The notes under the pieces were generated by a model. It was given only the letters and a program-made list of their open reading frames with translations, was not told the origin of the DNA and did not search any database. This document shows positions 27,680 to 35,699 of a stretch of 64,000 nucleotides of DNA, in pieces. Position 1 is the stretch's first letter. Each line of letters starts with the position of its first letter. The stretch lies in NCBI GenBank assembly GCA_937981765.1, contig CALJOM010000011.1, positions 1-64,000 of the forward strand. Direction: 5' to 3'. Origin of the DNA: an uncultured Bacteroidales bacterium. GTDB lineage: Bacteria; Bacteroidota; Bacteroidia; Bacteroidales; Salinivirgaceae. Position numbers and translations under genes: made by a program.

Positions 27680-27841
27680 ATGTCGAAAAAGCGGTTAAAC
27701 AATTTGGCTAAACGGTTGAGTACATTTTTGCGGGTTTTGGTAGGTTCGCCGCCTGATGAGAACCTCGATACCGGAGGTAAAATTTTTGCAAGGTTGGTTC
27801 CTACTCTCGGGACATTTCCGTTGCGGAAAACATTACTCTAA
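27680..27841 (+). CDS. Small basic hypothetical protein
   Basis: A 53-codon frame from ATG 27680, preceded by CAGGA, encoding MSKKRLNNLAKRLSTFLRV and ending FPLRKTLL. It is rich in Lys/Arg in its first 20 residues. No family is recognised. It may be a real small protein or the intact start of a lost longer gene, since it lies in a zone of pseudogenes. Confidence 0.3.
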   Translation: MSKKRLNNLAKRLSTFLRVLVGSPPDENLDTGGKIFARLVPTLGTFPLRKTLL

Positions 27842-27903
27842 TGAAAAAAAATTACCTTTGGTTCCTCCTTAACTAAATCCACAGGCTCTTTGAGGTTAAT
27901 TGT

Positions 27904-28568
27904 TTAATCTTCGCTTCGATATCGGATCATAATTTCCTTAAACAGTTCGGCGGTGGTTGGAGGAGTGTAGGAAATTGCGTTGGCTCCTGCTTCTATTGCC
28001 GATTGAATGGTTTCTACGGTTTTGCCGCCCGTGGCAATTACCGCAATTTCGGGGTCGATGTCGCGGATTTTCTTAATAATGTTGTTGGTTTTATCGGCTC
28101 CCGAAACATTCAGAATGTCAACTCCCGCCAGAATTCTTCCCCGGATATCTTCGGTTTCGGATACCACGGTGATTACTATCGGAATGTCGATTTTTTCCTT
28201 CAGGCGTTTAATCAAATCGTTGGGTGTAGGTTTGTTTAAAACTACGCCAAGCGCGCCTGGAATTCGGCATCAACAGCCAGCGAAATGGCTCTCTCGCCGG
28301 TGGTGATTCCGCCCCCAACACCGCAAAAAATGGGTTTATCGGCTGCCAGAATCAAGGCATGAGAAATCATAGGTTGTGAAGTAAACGGATAAACGGCAAT
28401 AATGGCATCGGCATTAGTGTTGCGGATAATAGCAACGTCGGTACTGAATAGAAACGATTTTAAAAGTCTTCCAAAAACACGAATTCCATTGCAGGTGTTA
28501 ATTATTTCTGGAATCTCTACGATATTTTTACGTAACCGGTCGATGAAGTTGGGAGGTGTTTTAATGGC
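27904..28568 (-). pseudogene. TIM-barrel 'hydrolase' family gene, frameshifted and without start codon
   Basis: Joined, the frames encode a ribulose-phosphate-binding-barrel-like protein that databases usually call only 'hydrolase'. The 5' part reads FSTDVAIIRNTNADAIIAVYPF and KPIFCGVGGGITTGERAISLAVDAEF. The 3' part (from 28215) reads DIPIVITVVSETEDIRGRILAG, IAVIATGGKTVETIQSAIEAGA and YTPPTTAELFKEIM. A G is missing near 28256-28257, so ...DAEFQ runs to a TAG instead of continuing GALGVVLNKPTPNDL. At the 5' end the frame is closed by TGA at 28569-28571 with no ATG, GTG or TTG in between. Only the 103-residue 3' part could be translated as it stands. Confidence 0.75.
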
Positions 28569-28768
28569 TCAACCCTTTTTTGATTTATGACAGTAGAAAA
28601 ATAACTCTAATCATTAAAAAATATTGCTTTTGCTGCGAGTTTTTTGGATACACAGGCATGAGTCATCCTATTTATACAGGACCTTCTTCGCATAGGTTTA
28701 CTTAAAATGGGAATTCATCAACCAGATCCCAAAAATTTGAAGTGGATACAAAAATAAAAGCGCTAAAA
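28569..28768. other. Intergenic, nothing recognised
   Basis: A/T-rich sequence between the TIM-barrel pseudogene and the promoter of the candidate RNA. No ORF beyond 16 codons from an ATG and no clear hairpin. Confidence 0.3.
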
Positions 28769-28801
28769 TTTGGAAAATACAGATAGTTACCACTATATTT
28801 G
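28769..28801 (+). promoter_or_regulatory. Full Bacteroidetes promoter for the candidate RNA
   Basis: TTTG at 28769-28772 and TATATTTG at 28794-28801 are separated by 21 bases, which is the consensus TTTG-N19..21-TAnnTTTG. It is one of the two best promoters in the window, yet no coding sequence follows before the terminator at 28878. Confidence 0.7.
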
Positions 28802-28802
28802 C

Positions 28803-28909
28803 AATGCTGTCGGTATAGAGCCGCAAGGGGACTGCAGTTCTGGTTAAAGACAGTTAGTCAGCATTTTAAGGTTGTTGGGCTGTTTCGGGTCACCGGAACA
28901 GCCTTTTTT
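28803..28909 (+). ncRNA. Candidate structured small RNA, about 100 nt
   Basis: This segment lies between a full promoter and a strong terminator and has no ORF. It can fold into a branched structure. AATGCTG (28803-28809) pairs with CAGCATT (28859-28865) as a closing stem. CGG (28811-28813) pairs with CCG (28821-28823), and GACT/AGTC plus CTG/CAG pairs lie in the middle. The 3' end is the terminator hairpin. The start site would be at about 28805-28809. No known family was recognised: it lacks the SRP RNA internal loop, and it is too short for 6S. It could instead be a leader with a premature terminator, but the following gene has its own promoter at 28945. Confidence 0.5.
28878..28909 (+). 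terminator. Terminator of the candidate RNA
   Basis: A nine-pair stem (GGCTGTTTC 28878-28886 with GGAACAGCC 28895-28903, one T-G wobble) followed by six T (28904-28909). Confidence 0.75.
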
Positions 28910-28944
28910 GTTGGAGCTGTTGTTAACTTACAATGTTAATTTTT

Positions 28945-28952
28945 TATATTTG
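28945..28952 (+). promoter_or_regulatory. Bacteroidetes -7 box of the S46 peptidase gene
   Basis: TATATTTG, an exact TAnnTTTG, 37 bases before ATG 28990. A TTG at 28920-28922 could be the -33 element at a spacing of 22. Confidence 0.55.
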
Positions 28953-28989
28953 TGGCATTCAACATTGATTAACCGTTAAACATAACATC

Positions 28990-31146
28990 ATGAGAAAATT
29001 CTTTTCATCAATTGTTGCCGCGGCACTGTTGTTAATAAATACTACAGTACGTGCCGACGAAGGAATGTGGCTGCCTATGCTGATTAATAAGCTCAACATT
29101 GGGCACATGACCAGCTTAGGACTCAAACTCACAGCCGAAGATATTTATTCCATAAATCAGGCGAGCTTAAAAGATGCTATTGTGCACCTCCATGGCTGTA
29201 CGGGGGAATTTATCTCCGATCAGGGGTTGCTGCTAACCAACCACCATTGTGCTTATGGCGATATTCAAAGCCACAGTACCGTGGAAAAGGACTATTTGAC
29301 TAACGGATTTTGGGCCATGACGCGCGAAGAAGAGCTTGCCAATCCGGGTAAAATGGCCTCTATCCTTGTAAAAGCCGAAGACGTTACCGCCCGAATAATG
29401 TCGCATCTTAACGAAGAAATGTCCGAGTCGGTGCGCTATAAAATTATCGATAGCCTGATCCGCGATATTCGCGCGGAAGTCCGGAAAGAGATGCCCAACT
29501 ATCGAGCTATTGTAACCCCGCTGTTGCATTACAATCAGTTTGTTTTGTTTATCTATCAAGATTTTAGCGATGTTCGTCTTGTAGGCGCCCCCCCAGAGTC
29601 GATCGGAAAATTTGGTGCCGATACCGACAACTGGATGTGGCCTCGTCACACAGGCGATTTTTCTCTTTATAGAGTGTATGCCAACAAAAATAACGAACCC
29701 GCACCCTATTCGCCCGACAATGTTCCTTACCGCCCCAAAAGCTACCTGAAAATCAGCTTGTCCGGAATTGAAGAAGGCGACTATGCCATGATTATGGGAT
29801 ATCCCGGAAGAACTAACCGCTATCTGACATCATGGGGAGTAAAAAACCTGATGGAAAATTCCAACGCCATGCGTGCCTACATACGTGGCGTGAAACAAGA
29901 CGTTTGGATGAAACACATGAAAGCCGATGATGCAGTCCGTATTAAATACGCTTCGAAATATGCCAGTTCGTCGAACTATTGGAAATACTCCATTGGACAG
30001 AATCAAGGGCTGGAACGTCTTAACGTCATAGGGCAGAAACAAACGCTTGAAGCTGAATTTTCCCAGTGGATTATAAACTTTGACGATGGGAAAAAATATC
30101 AGGGAGTTTTGGATAATATTCGTACGGCAGTTCAGGCAAGCGAACCCTACACTCGCGCCAACACCATCGTTGTGGAAACCATACTTTCAGGAAGCGATGC
30201 CTTTTTGCAAGGATTCAGAGTTTATCGTCAACTAGTGCAACCCATGCGCGATAAGGCCGACAGCGCAACCATTGAACGCGGTAGAAAACGGCTGATAAGC
30301 GCTGCCGATGGCTTTTACAAAGACTTCGATGCAGCACTTGATAAAGACGCCACAGTGGCTCTTATTCAAATCTGTATGAAAGAGCTCGACCCGGCTTATC
30401 ATCCACCATTTTTCAGCGTCATTAAAAAGAAATATAAAGGCAATGTAGCTCGATATGTGGAAAAAGAACTGGCAAAATCGTCCGTTTATGAGTTAGATAA
30501 ATTTGTGCCGTTAATCGAAAAGGGCTCTCTGAAAGATCTTGAGAAGGATCCGCTTATTATTATAGGCGCCCAGATTTCCGATGTTTACACAAAAATTAAC
30601 GATGAATTGGGGAAACTTGAGGAAACCTTGGCTCGTAACAATCGCCTGTTTGTAGAAGGCTTAATGAAAATGAAACCGGAACAAAGCTTTTATCCTGACG
30701 CCAACAGCACTCTACGCTTAACCTTCGGGACAGTTGGCGGATACGAACCTCGCGACGCTGTTTATTACAAACACTACACCACTCTCGACGGAGTTATGGA
30801 AAAAGAAAACCCCAACGAACGCGAGTTTAACGTTCCTGCTAAGTTGAAAGAACTTTATCAAAACCAAGATTTTGGCCCTTACGCCAACAAAGACGGAAAA
30901 ATGGTTGTTGCGTTCCTTGCCAACACCGATATTACCGGAGGTAACTCGGGAAGTCCCATTATGAATGCTAAAGGAGAATTAATTGGTTGCGCATTCGATG
31001 GTAACTGGGAAGCCATGAGCGGCGATATTGCCTTCGAACCCAAATACCAACGAACCATCAGTGTCGATATTCGATATGTGTTATTTATCATCGATAAATT
31101 TGCCGGGGCAAAGCATCTGATCGATGAAATGACCATAGTACGATAA
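28990..31146 (+). CDS. S46 family dipeptidyl-peptidase, DPP7-like
   Basis: A 718-residue exported serine peptidase that releases dipeptides from peptide N-termini in the periplasm. The signal peptide covers residues 1-22 (ending VRA). The split chymotrypsin-fold triad is visible: His in LLTNHHCAYGDIQ (about 86), Asp in RHTGDFSLYR (about 223), and Ser in TGGNSGSPI (about 653). Between these lies the helical domain that caps the active site. The residue 18 positions after the catalytic Ser, which sets P1 preference, is Gly (FDGNWE). In this family Gly goes with DPP7 (hydrophobic P1) and Arg with DPP11 (acidic P1). It has its own promoter and terminator. Confidence 0.94.
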   Translation: MRKFFSSIVAAALLLINTTVRADEGMWLPMLINKLNIGHMTSLGLKLTAEDIYSINQASLKDAIVHLHGCTGEFISDQGLLLTNHHCAYGDIQSHSTVEKDYLTNGFWAMTREEELANPGKMASILVKAEDVTARIMSHLNEEMSESVRYKIIDSLIRDIRAEVRKEMPNYRAIVTPLLHYNQFVLFIYQDFSDVRLVGAPPESIGKFGADTDNWMWPRHTGDFSLYRVYANKNNEPAPYSPDNVPYRPKSYLKISLSGIEEGDYAMIMGYPGRTNRYLTSWGVKNLMENSNAMRAYIRGVKQDVWMKHMKADDAVRIKYASKYASSSNYWKYSIGQNQGLERLNVIGQKQTLEAEFSQWIINFDDGKKYQGVLDNIRTAVQASEPYTRANTIVVETILSGSDAFLQGFRVYRQLVQPMRDKADSATIERGRKRLISAADGFYKDFDAALDKDATVALIQICMKELDPAYHPPFFSVIKKKYKGNVARYVEKELAKSSVYELDKFVPLIEKGSLKDLEKDPLIIIGAQISDVYTKINDELGKLEETLARNNRLFVEGLMKMKPEQSFYPDANSTLRLTFGTVGGYEPRDAVYYKHYTTLDGVMEKENPNEREFNVPAKLKELYQNQDFGPYANKDGKMVVAFLANTDITGGNSGSPIMNAKGELIGCAFDGNWEAMSGDIAFEPKYQRTISVDIRYVLFIIDKFAGAKHLIDEMTIVR

Positions 31147-31159
31147 TCTTTTCATCCGA

Positions 31160-31197
31160 ACGAGGTACACAGAATTTTTTCTAAGGTACCTCGTTTT
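31160..31197 (+). terminator. Terminator of the S46 peptidase gene
   Basis: A nine-bp perfect stem (ACGAGGTAC 31160-31168 with GTACCTCGT 31186-31194), a 17-base loop, then TTTT. Confidence 0.6.
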
Positions 31198-31200
31198 GTT

Positions 31201-31208
31201 TATATTTG
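31201..31208 (+). promoter_or_regulatory. Bacteroidetes -7 box of the aminopeptidase P gene
   Basis: TATATTTG, an exact TAnnTTTG, 25 bases before ATG 31233 and directly after the preceding terminator. Confidence 0.5.
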
Positions 31209-31232
31209 TAAAAAACTGTAAAATCAAACAAT

Positions 31233-32624
31233 ATGTTCAGCGCAGAAGTGTATCAAAACCGCCGCAATGCTCTTAAAGAAAAAGTTAGCAGTGGAATAGG
31301 GCTTTTTCTTGGCAATGCCGACGCTTCTATGAACTATCCTGCAAACACCTACCACTTTCGTCAGGATAGCAATTTTCTCTATTTTTTCGGTCTCGATTTC
31401 CCCGATTTAGCTGCAATAATTGATTTCGAATCCGGTGAAGAAATTATTTTTGGCGACGATCTCACCATCGACGATATTATATGGACAGGTAAGCAGCCAT
31501 CTATCCACGATAGAGCTTTACTAGTGGGGGTAAAAGAAACCCGGCCTTTTTCGAAGCTGCAAGAATATTTGTCACAAGCCTTTCGCCATGGACGTAGGAT
31601 TCACTTCACACCACCCTACCGCGGCGAGAAGAAAATGTTGCTTGAACAATTGCTTGGAATACGCGCTGCCATTGTGCGCGATTATGCCTCTACCGAACTT
31701 ATCAAAGCAATAATTGCACTGCGCAGTATAAAAGAACCCTGTGAAATTGAAGAGCTTGAGAGAGCTGCATCAGTTGGCTATCAGATGCACGTTACGGCTA
31801 TGCGCATGGCCAAACCCGGCCGATTTGAACAAACCCTGGCCGGAATTATCGAAGGAATATCGCTCTCCAACGGTGGAATGGTATCGTTTCCCGTAATCCT
31901 CTCGCAGAACGGGCAAATCCTCCACAACCACGACCATAGCCAAATTCTTCAAGCAGGCCGCCTCATGCTTTGCGATGCCGGAGCCGAAACCCCGCTACAT
32001 TATGCTTCCGACCACACACGTACTATCCCCATTGGAGGTAAATTCTCGCAACGCCAGAAAGAGATTTACGAAATTGTTCTCAATGCCAATAACACGGCGA
32101 TGAATGCCGTTAAACCGGGTGTTACTTATCAGCAGGTGCACCTGATTGCTTGCAAGGTAATTGCGGAGGGATTAGTGCAATTGGGGTTAATGAAAGGAAA
32201 CCCCGACGAGATTGTCAACGCCGGCGCTCACGCTATGTTTTTCCCCCATGGCCTGGGCCACATGATTGGGCTCGACGTTCACGATATGGAAGATCTGGGG
32301 CAAAACCTAGTGGGTTACGACGACGAAACCAAGCCAATCAGCCAGTTTGGCACGGCCTACCTCCGTATGGGCCGCAAACTGCAACCCGGATTCTGCATAA
32401 CCAACGAGCCGGGAATATATTTTATCCCCGATTTAATCGATCTTTGGAAATCGGAAAACAAGCACGCTGAGTTTATAAACTATGCTGAGGTTGATAAATA
32501 TTGCGATTTTGGCGGAATACGTCTGGAAGATATGCTTTTAGTGACCGAAACCGGATGTAACATTATCGGAACCCGTCCTCCGATAACCGTTGCAGAAGTT
32601 GAAGCCATTGCTGCAACCGAATAA
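31233..32624 (+). CDS. pepP: Xaa-Pro aminopeptidase (aminopeptidase P), M24B family
   Basis: A 463-residue cytosolic dimetal peptidase that removes an N-terminal residue preceding proline. The N-terminal creatinase-like domain covers about residues 1-165. The pita-bread catalytic domain shows metal ligands in LCDAGAE and SDHTRTIP (two Asp), HGLGHMIGLDVHD (His), NEPGIYF (Glu) and GGIRLEDMLLV (Glu). No signal peptide. It complements the S46 dipeptidyl-peptidase next door in breaking down proline-containing peptides. Confidence 0.95.
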   Translation: MFSAEVYQNRRNALKEKVSSGIGLFLGNADASMNYPANTYHFRQDSNFLYFFGLDFPDLAAIIDFESGEEIIFGDDLTIDDIIWTGKQPSIHDRALLVGVKETRPFSKLQEYLSQAFRHGRRIHFTPPYRGEKKMLLEQLLGIRAAIVRDYASTELIKAIIALRSIKEPCEIEELERAASVGYQMHVTAMRMAKPGRFEQTLAGIIEGISLSNGGMVSFPVILSQNGQILHNHDHSQILQAGRLMLCDAGAETPLHYASDHTRTIPIGGKFSQRQKEIYEIVLNANNTAMNAVKPGVTYQQVHLIACKVIAEGLVQLGLMKGNPDEIVNAGAHAMFFPHGLGHMIGLDVHDMEDLGQNLVGYDDETKPISQFGTAYLRMGRKLQPGFCITNEPGIYFIPDLIDLWKSENKHAEFINYAEVDKYCDFGGIRLEDMLLVTETGCNIIGTRPPITVAEVEAIAATE

Positions 32625-32648
32625 ATTGTTAAACGAAATAGTAGTAGG

Positions 32649-32681
32649 GGCTATCTTCAACGGAGATAGCCTTTCTTTTTT
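32649..32681 (+). terminator. Terminator of the aminopeptidase P gene
   Basis: An eight-bp perfect stem (GGCTATCT 32649-32656 with AGATAGCC 32664-32671), a seven-base loop, then a run of T broken by one C. Confidence 0.75.
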
Positions 32682-32741
32682 CAGATTTGCCTGCCGAAAA
32701 CATAAAAAACAGAGACTGAACTTTATAATTCCTCATAAAAG

Positions 32742-32773
32742 TTTGTGAACCATACAAAACTCTTTTATTTTTG
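32742..32773 (+). promoter_or_regulatory. Full Bacteroidetes promoter of the alanine symporter gene
   Basis: TTTG (32742-32745), 20 bases, TATTTTTG (32766-32773). It overlaps the upstream part of the open frame and so places the real start codon downstream at 32796. Confidence 0.65.
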
Positions 32774-32795
32774 TTCCGTATCAAAACCAAACCCT

Positions 32796-34187
32796 ATGCA
32801 AGTTTTTCTTGACTATCTGAATACACTCATTAAAGCCTACAACGATTATGTGGGAGGATATCTCATTCTGGCACTTTTGCTTCCTACTGGGATCTATTTC
32901 TCCATAAAACTTAGGTTTTTGCAGATCACAGGATTCAAACACGCGATCGATTTAGTAAGGGGAAAGTACACTAAAAAAGAGGATACGGGCGATGTGAGCC
33001 ACTTTAAGGCGCTTACAACGGCATTGTCAGGAACGGTTGGAACGGGAAATATCGTGGGTGTTGCTCTGGCAATCTATTACGGTGGGCCGGGGGCAGTGTT
33101 CTGGTTATGGGTTACCGGGTTTTTGGGCATGATGTTGAAAATGGTAGAGTGTACCTTAGCCCAAAAATACCGAAAAATTAATGCCGATGGCACTGTGTCG
33201 GGTGGACCAATGTATTACATTGAAAACGGACTAAAAGAGAAACTCGGCAAATATGCCCACTACCTAGCATTGATTTTTGCGGGAGCAACGGCGTTGTGTA
33301 CCCTAGGTACGGGCAATATGGCACAGGCAAACTCCATTTCCGATGTGTTAAGCACGAGTTACAGTGTTCCGGTTTGGCTTACTGGGGCTATTGTTGCATC
33401 GCTGGTTTTCATAATTATTGTTGGAGGACTGCGGCGGATTGCTAACGTAACATCAAGGCTAGTTCCCTTTATGGCAGTAGTTTATTTTCTGGCAGCTATT
33501 ATTGTTATTTTGGCACATTGGAAAGATATCCCCGCAACCTTTGCCCTTATCTTTAAAAGCGCCTTCACCGGAGCGGCTGCCACAGGCGGATTTGTTGGTT
33601 CAACCATTATGATGACCATGATTTGGGGTATTCGTCGGGGGTTGTTCTCTAACGAAGCCGGACAAGGCTCGGCTCCTATGGCTCACGCTGCGGCAAAAAC
33701 TCAACACCCCATGCGTGAAGGATATGTGGCGTCGCTCGAACCGTTTATTGATACCATTGTAATTTGCTCACTTACGGCACTTGTAGTTTTGGTTACCGGT
33801 GCCTGGACAACTGGAATTCCTGGTGTTGGAATGACTGTCTATGCCTTCGAAGAGGGGCTTGGGAAAATTGGAATTGGCTTTGTTGCCAGGCATGTGGTTG
33901 CCCTGGGGTTGTTTTTATTTGCTTTTTCTACCATAATAGGGTGGTCGTATTACGGAAGTCGGGCAGTTCAATTCTTATGGGGCGATCGTTGGATTAAACC
34001 CTATTACGCCCTTTTTACCATTTTTACTTTTTTGGGCTCAATCTGGGGGCTCGAACTGGTTTGGAATTTTGTCGATATGGTTATCACCTTTATGACAATA
34101 CCCAACCTTATTTCTTTGATATTACTGGCACCGGTGGTTATCGAGGAGTATCGCAGGTATAAAACCAACGTTTTGGGCATGCCGTAA
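32796..34187 (+). CDS. Sodium:alanine/glycine symporter, AGCS family
   Basis: A 463-residue inner-membrane transporter that takes up alanine or glycine with sodium. The start is ATG 32796 (MQVFLDYLNTL) because the promoter covers the longer frame from 32745. About eleven hydrophobic segments are visible. Family motifs include ALSGTVGTGNIVGVALAIYYGGPGAVFW, GGPMYYIENGL and RRGLFSNEAGQGSAPMAHAAAKT. It follows peptidase genes, which fits uptake of amino acids after proteolysis. A single-gene unit. Confidence 0.94.
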   Translation: MQVFLDYLNTLIKAYNDYVGGYLILALLLPTGIYFSIKLRFLQITGFKHAIDLVRGKYTKKEDTGDVSHFKALTTALSGTVGTGNIVGVALAIYYGGPGAVFWLWVTGFLGMMLKMVECTLAQKYRKINADGTVSGGPMYYIENGLKEKLGKYAHYLALIFAGATALCTLGTGNMAQANSISDVLSTSYSVPVWLTGAIVASLVFIIIVGGLRRIANVTSRLVPFMAVVYFLAAIIVILAHWKDIPATFALIFKSAFTGAAATGGFVGSTIMMTMIWGIRRGLFSNEAGQGSAPMAHAAAKTQHPMREGYVASLEPFIDTIVICSLTALVVLVTGAWTTGIPGVGMTVYAFEEGLGKIGIGFVARHVVALGLFLFAFSTIIGWSYYGSRAVQFLWGDRWIKPYYALFTIFTFLGSIWGLELVWNFVDMVITFMTIPNLISLILLAPVVIEEYRRYKTNVLGMP

Positions 34188-34287
34188 TAGAATAGATTCT
34201 TTGTTACGAAATAATTTTGTCTCTTAATATTTTTGTGCGCCTTATGATAACGTAGGGGCGTTCTAAAAAGCGATGCACTAGGAGAGG

Positions 34288-35550
34288 CTAGTTTGTGGCA
34301 ATAGTCATTTCTACGGTTGAAATCTGATTCCCAGTAGCTTTTAGAATTTTAAACTGAAAGCGGTCAAGAGCAATGGTTTGGTTGGTTTTAGGAATGGTTC
34401 GAAGGTGGTGAATTATGTAACCGGCAAGGGTTTCGTAATGGTCACTTTCTTCAAGGCTAAAACCATACTTTTCGTTCAGATAGTCAATTTCCAAGCGACC
34501 TGAAAAGATATAACGGTTTTGATCAACTTGCTTTTCCTCTAGGGTAGTAATATCGTGTTCGTCGCGAATCTCTCCCAATATCTCTTCCAGAATGTCCTCC
34601 AGGGTTACAATTCCGCTGGTACCTCCAAATTCATCAACCACCAGAGCTATGCTTTTATGCTGCTTAATGAGTTTTTGTAGTAGTTTGTTAGCAGGCATCG
34701 ATTCCGGAACAATCGGAATTTGATGTATAATGCCTTTGAGCGAAGTGGGATTAGAAAACATATCGCTTACATGAACATACCCCAATATGTTATCTGTATT
34801 GCCTTCAAATACAAGAATTCTTGAAAACCCGGACTGATTGAATTTTTGGATAATTTCGGGTATTTCTGTATCGATGCTAACGGCCAATAGTTCTTTTCGC
34901 GGAACCATACATTCTCTAACGGTGATGTCTTTAAACTCAAGTGCTTTTTGAAGCATAGTTGCATTGGTGGAGCTACTTCCTGCAGCTTTATGTTTCTGAG
35001 TATTTTGTGCCACCAAGTCGCTAAGGTCGTCGCGGTCGAAGGCTGAGTTGAATTCTGTGGCTAATTCCCCCGATTTATCAACCATTCTGACAAAGGTTTT
35101 CGACAGCCAGGTAGTTAATAGTGCCAATGGATAAAGTAGGAGGTAGAACAGGTAGATAGGTAACGAAAAAAGTTTCAGGGTTTTGTTGGGATTAATACGA
35201 AATAGTATTTTCGGTAAAAACTCTCCCAGAAAAAGTATGATGATGGTAGAAATAATAGTTTGCACCACCAGCATAAACCATACATTGGGATTTATAATCT
35301 CTATAATGGGTTCAATCAAAATGGCCAGAGAAATCCCGTAAATTACCAGTGCTAAATTGTTACCAATCAACAATGTGGAAATAAATTGCTCAGGTTTGTT
35401 GAGGTAAATACTGAGCATTGGTGACAAAAAACGGTTTTTATTACGTTCGAGCTCAAGTTTTAGCCGGTTTGATGAAAGGAAGGCTATTTCCATTCCTGAA
35501 AAAAAAGCCGACAGGATAATAGCAACCATTGTTAAGGTAACGTAAACCAT
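34288..35550 (-). CDS. CNNM/CorC-type membrane protein with CBS pair (hemolysin family)
   Basis: A 420-residue protein with the CNNM (DUF21) membrane domain of about four helices in the first 150 residues (FFSGMEIAFLSSNRLKLE, FLGEFLPKILFR). A CBS pair follows (about 205-325: VRECMVPRKELLAVS, IALVVDEFGGTSGIVTLEDILEEILGEI), then a C-terminal CorC/HlyC domain. Relatives are linked to magnesium/cobalt transport; in Bacteroidota one branch is called GldE. It is the last gene of the coaX-lptC run, 149 bases after lptC, and has a possible promoter of its own at 35574-35581. Confidence 0.88.
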   Translation of the reverse strand: MVYVTLTMVAIILSAFFSGMEIAFLSSNRLKLELERNKNRFLSPMLSIYLNKPEQFISTLLIGNNLALVIYGISLAILIEPIIEIINPNVWFMLVVQTIISTIIILFLGEFLPKILFRINPNKTLKLFSLPIYLFYLLLYPLALLTTWLSKTFVRMVDKSGELATEFNSAFDRDDLSDLVAQNTQKHKAAGSSSTNATMLQKALEFKDITVRECMVPRKELLAVSIDTEIPEIIQKFNQSGFSRILVFEGNTDNILGYVHVSDMFSNPTSLKGIIHQIPIVPESMPANKLLQKLIKQHKSIALVVDEFGGTSGIVTLEDILEEILGEIRDEHDITTLEEKQVDQNRYIFSGRLEIDYLNEKYGFSLEESDHYETLAGYIIHHLRTIPKTNQTIALDRFQFKILKATGNQISTVEMTIATN

Positions 35551-35573
35551 AGTGTGTGGTCAGGGTTTCATTA

Positions 35574-35581
35574 CAAAATTA
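35574..35581 (-). promoter_or_regulatory. Possible -7 box of the CNNM/CorC gene
   Basis: Minus-strand TAATTTTG, an exact TAnnTTTG, 23 bases before ATG 35550, in a 149-base gap. Confidence 0.4.
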
Positions 35582-35699
35582 TAAAAAACGAGTTTGCTAG
35601 TAAAATTTTTCAGGAATTTCGTTTAGTGATGATTTTAAACCAAAGGTTTGTAAAGATCAAAATTGTTTAATTGTTTCATTGAGCCGTAAGCGTGGGGAA

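Noticed and set aside
28803-28909. SRP (4.5S) RNA at the candidate small-RNA locus
   Set aside because: The terminator region contains GGTCA, CCGGAA and CAGCC in the same order as the SRP tip, but the AGGAAGCAG internal loop is missing and the hairpin is simply a terminator stem with a T run.
32745-32795. N-terminal extension of the alanine symporter
   Set aside because: A consensus promoter (32742-32773) covers it and the family normally starts near residue MQVFLDYL.
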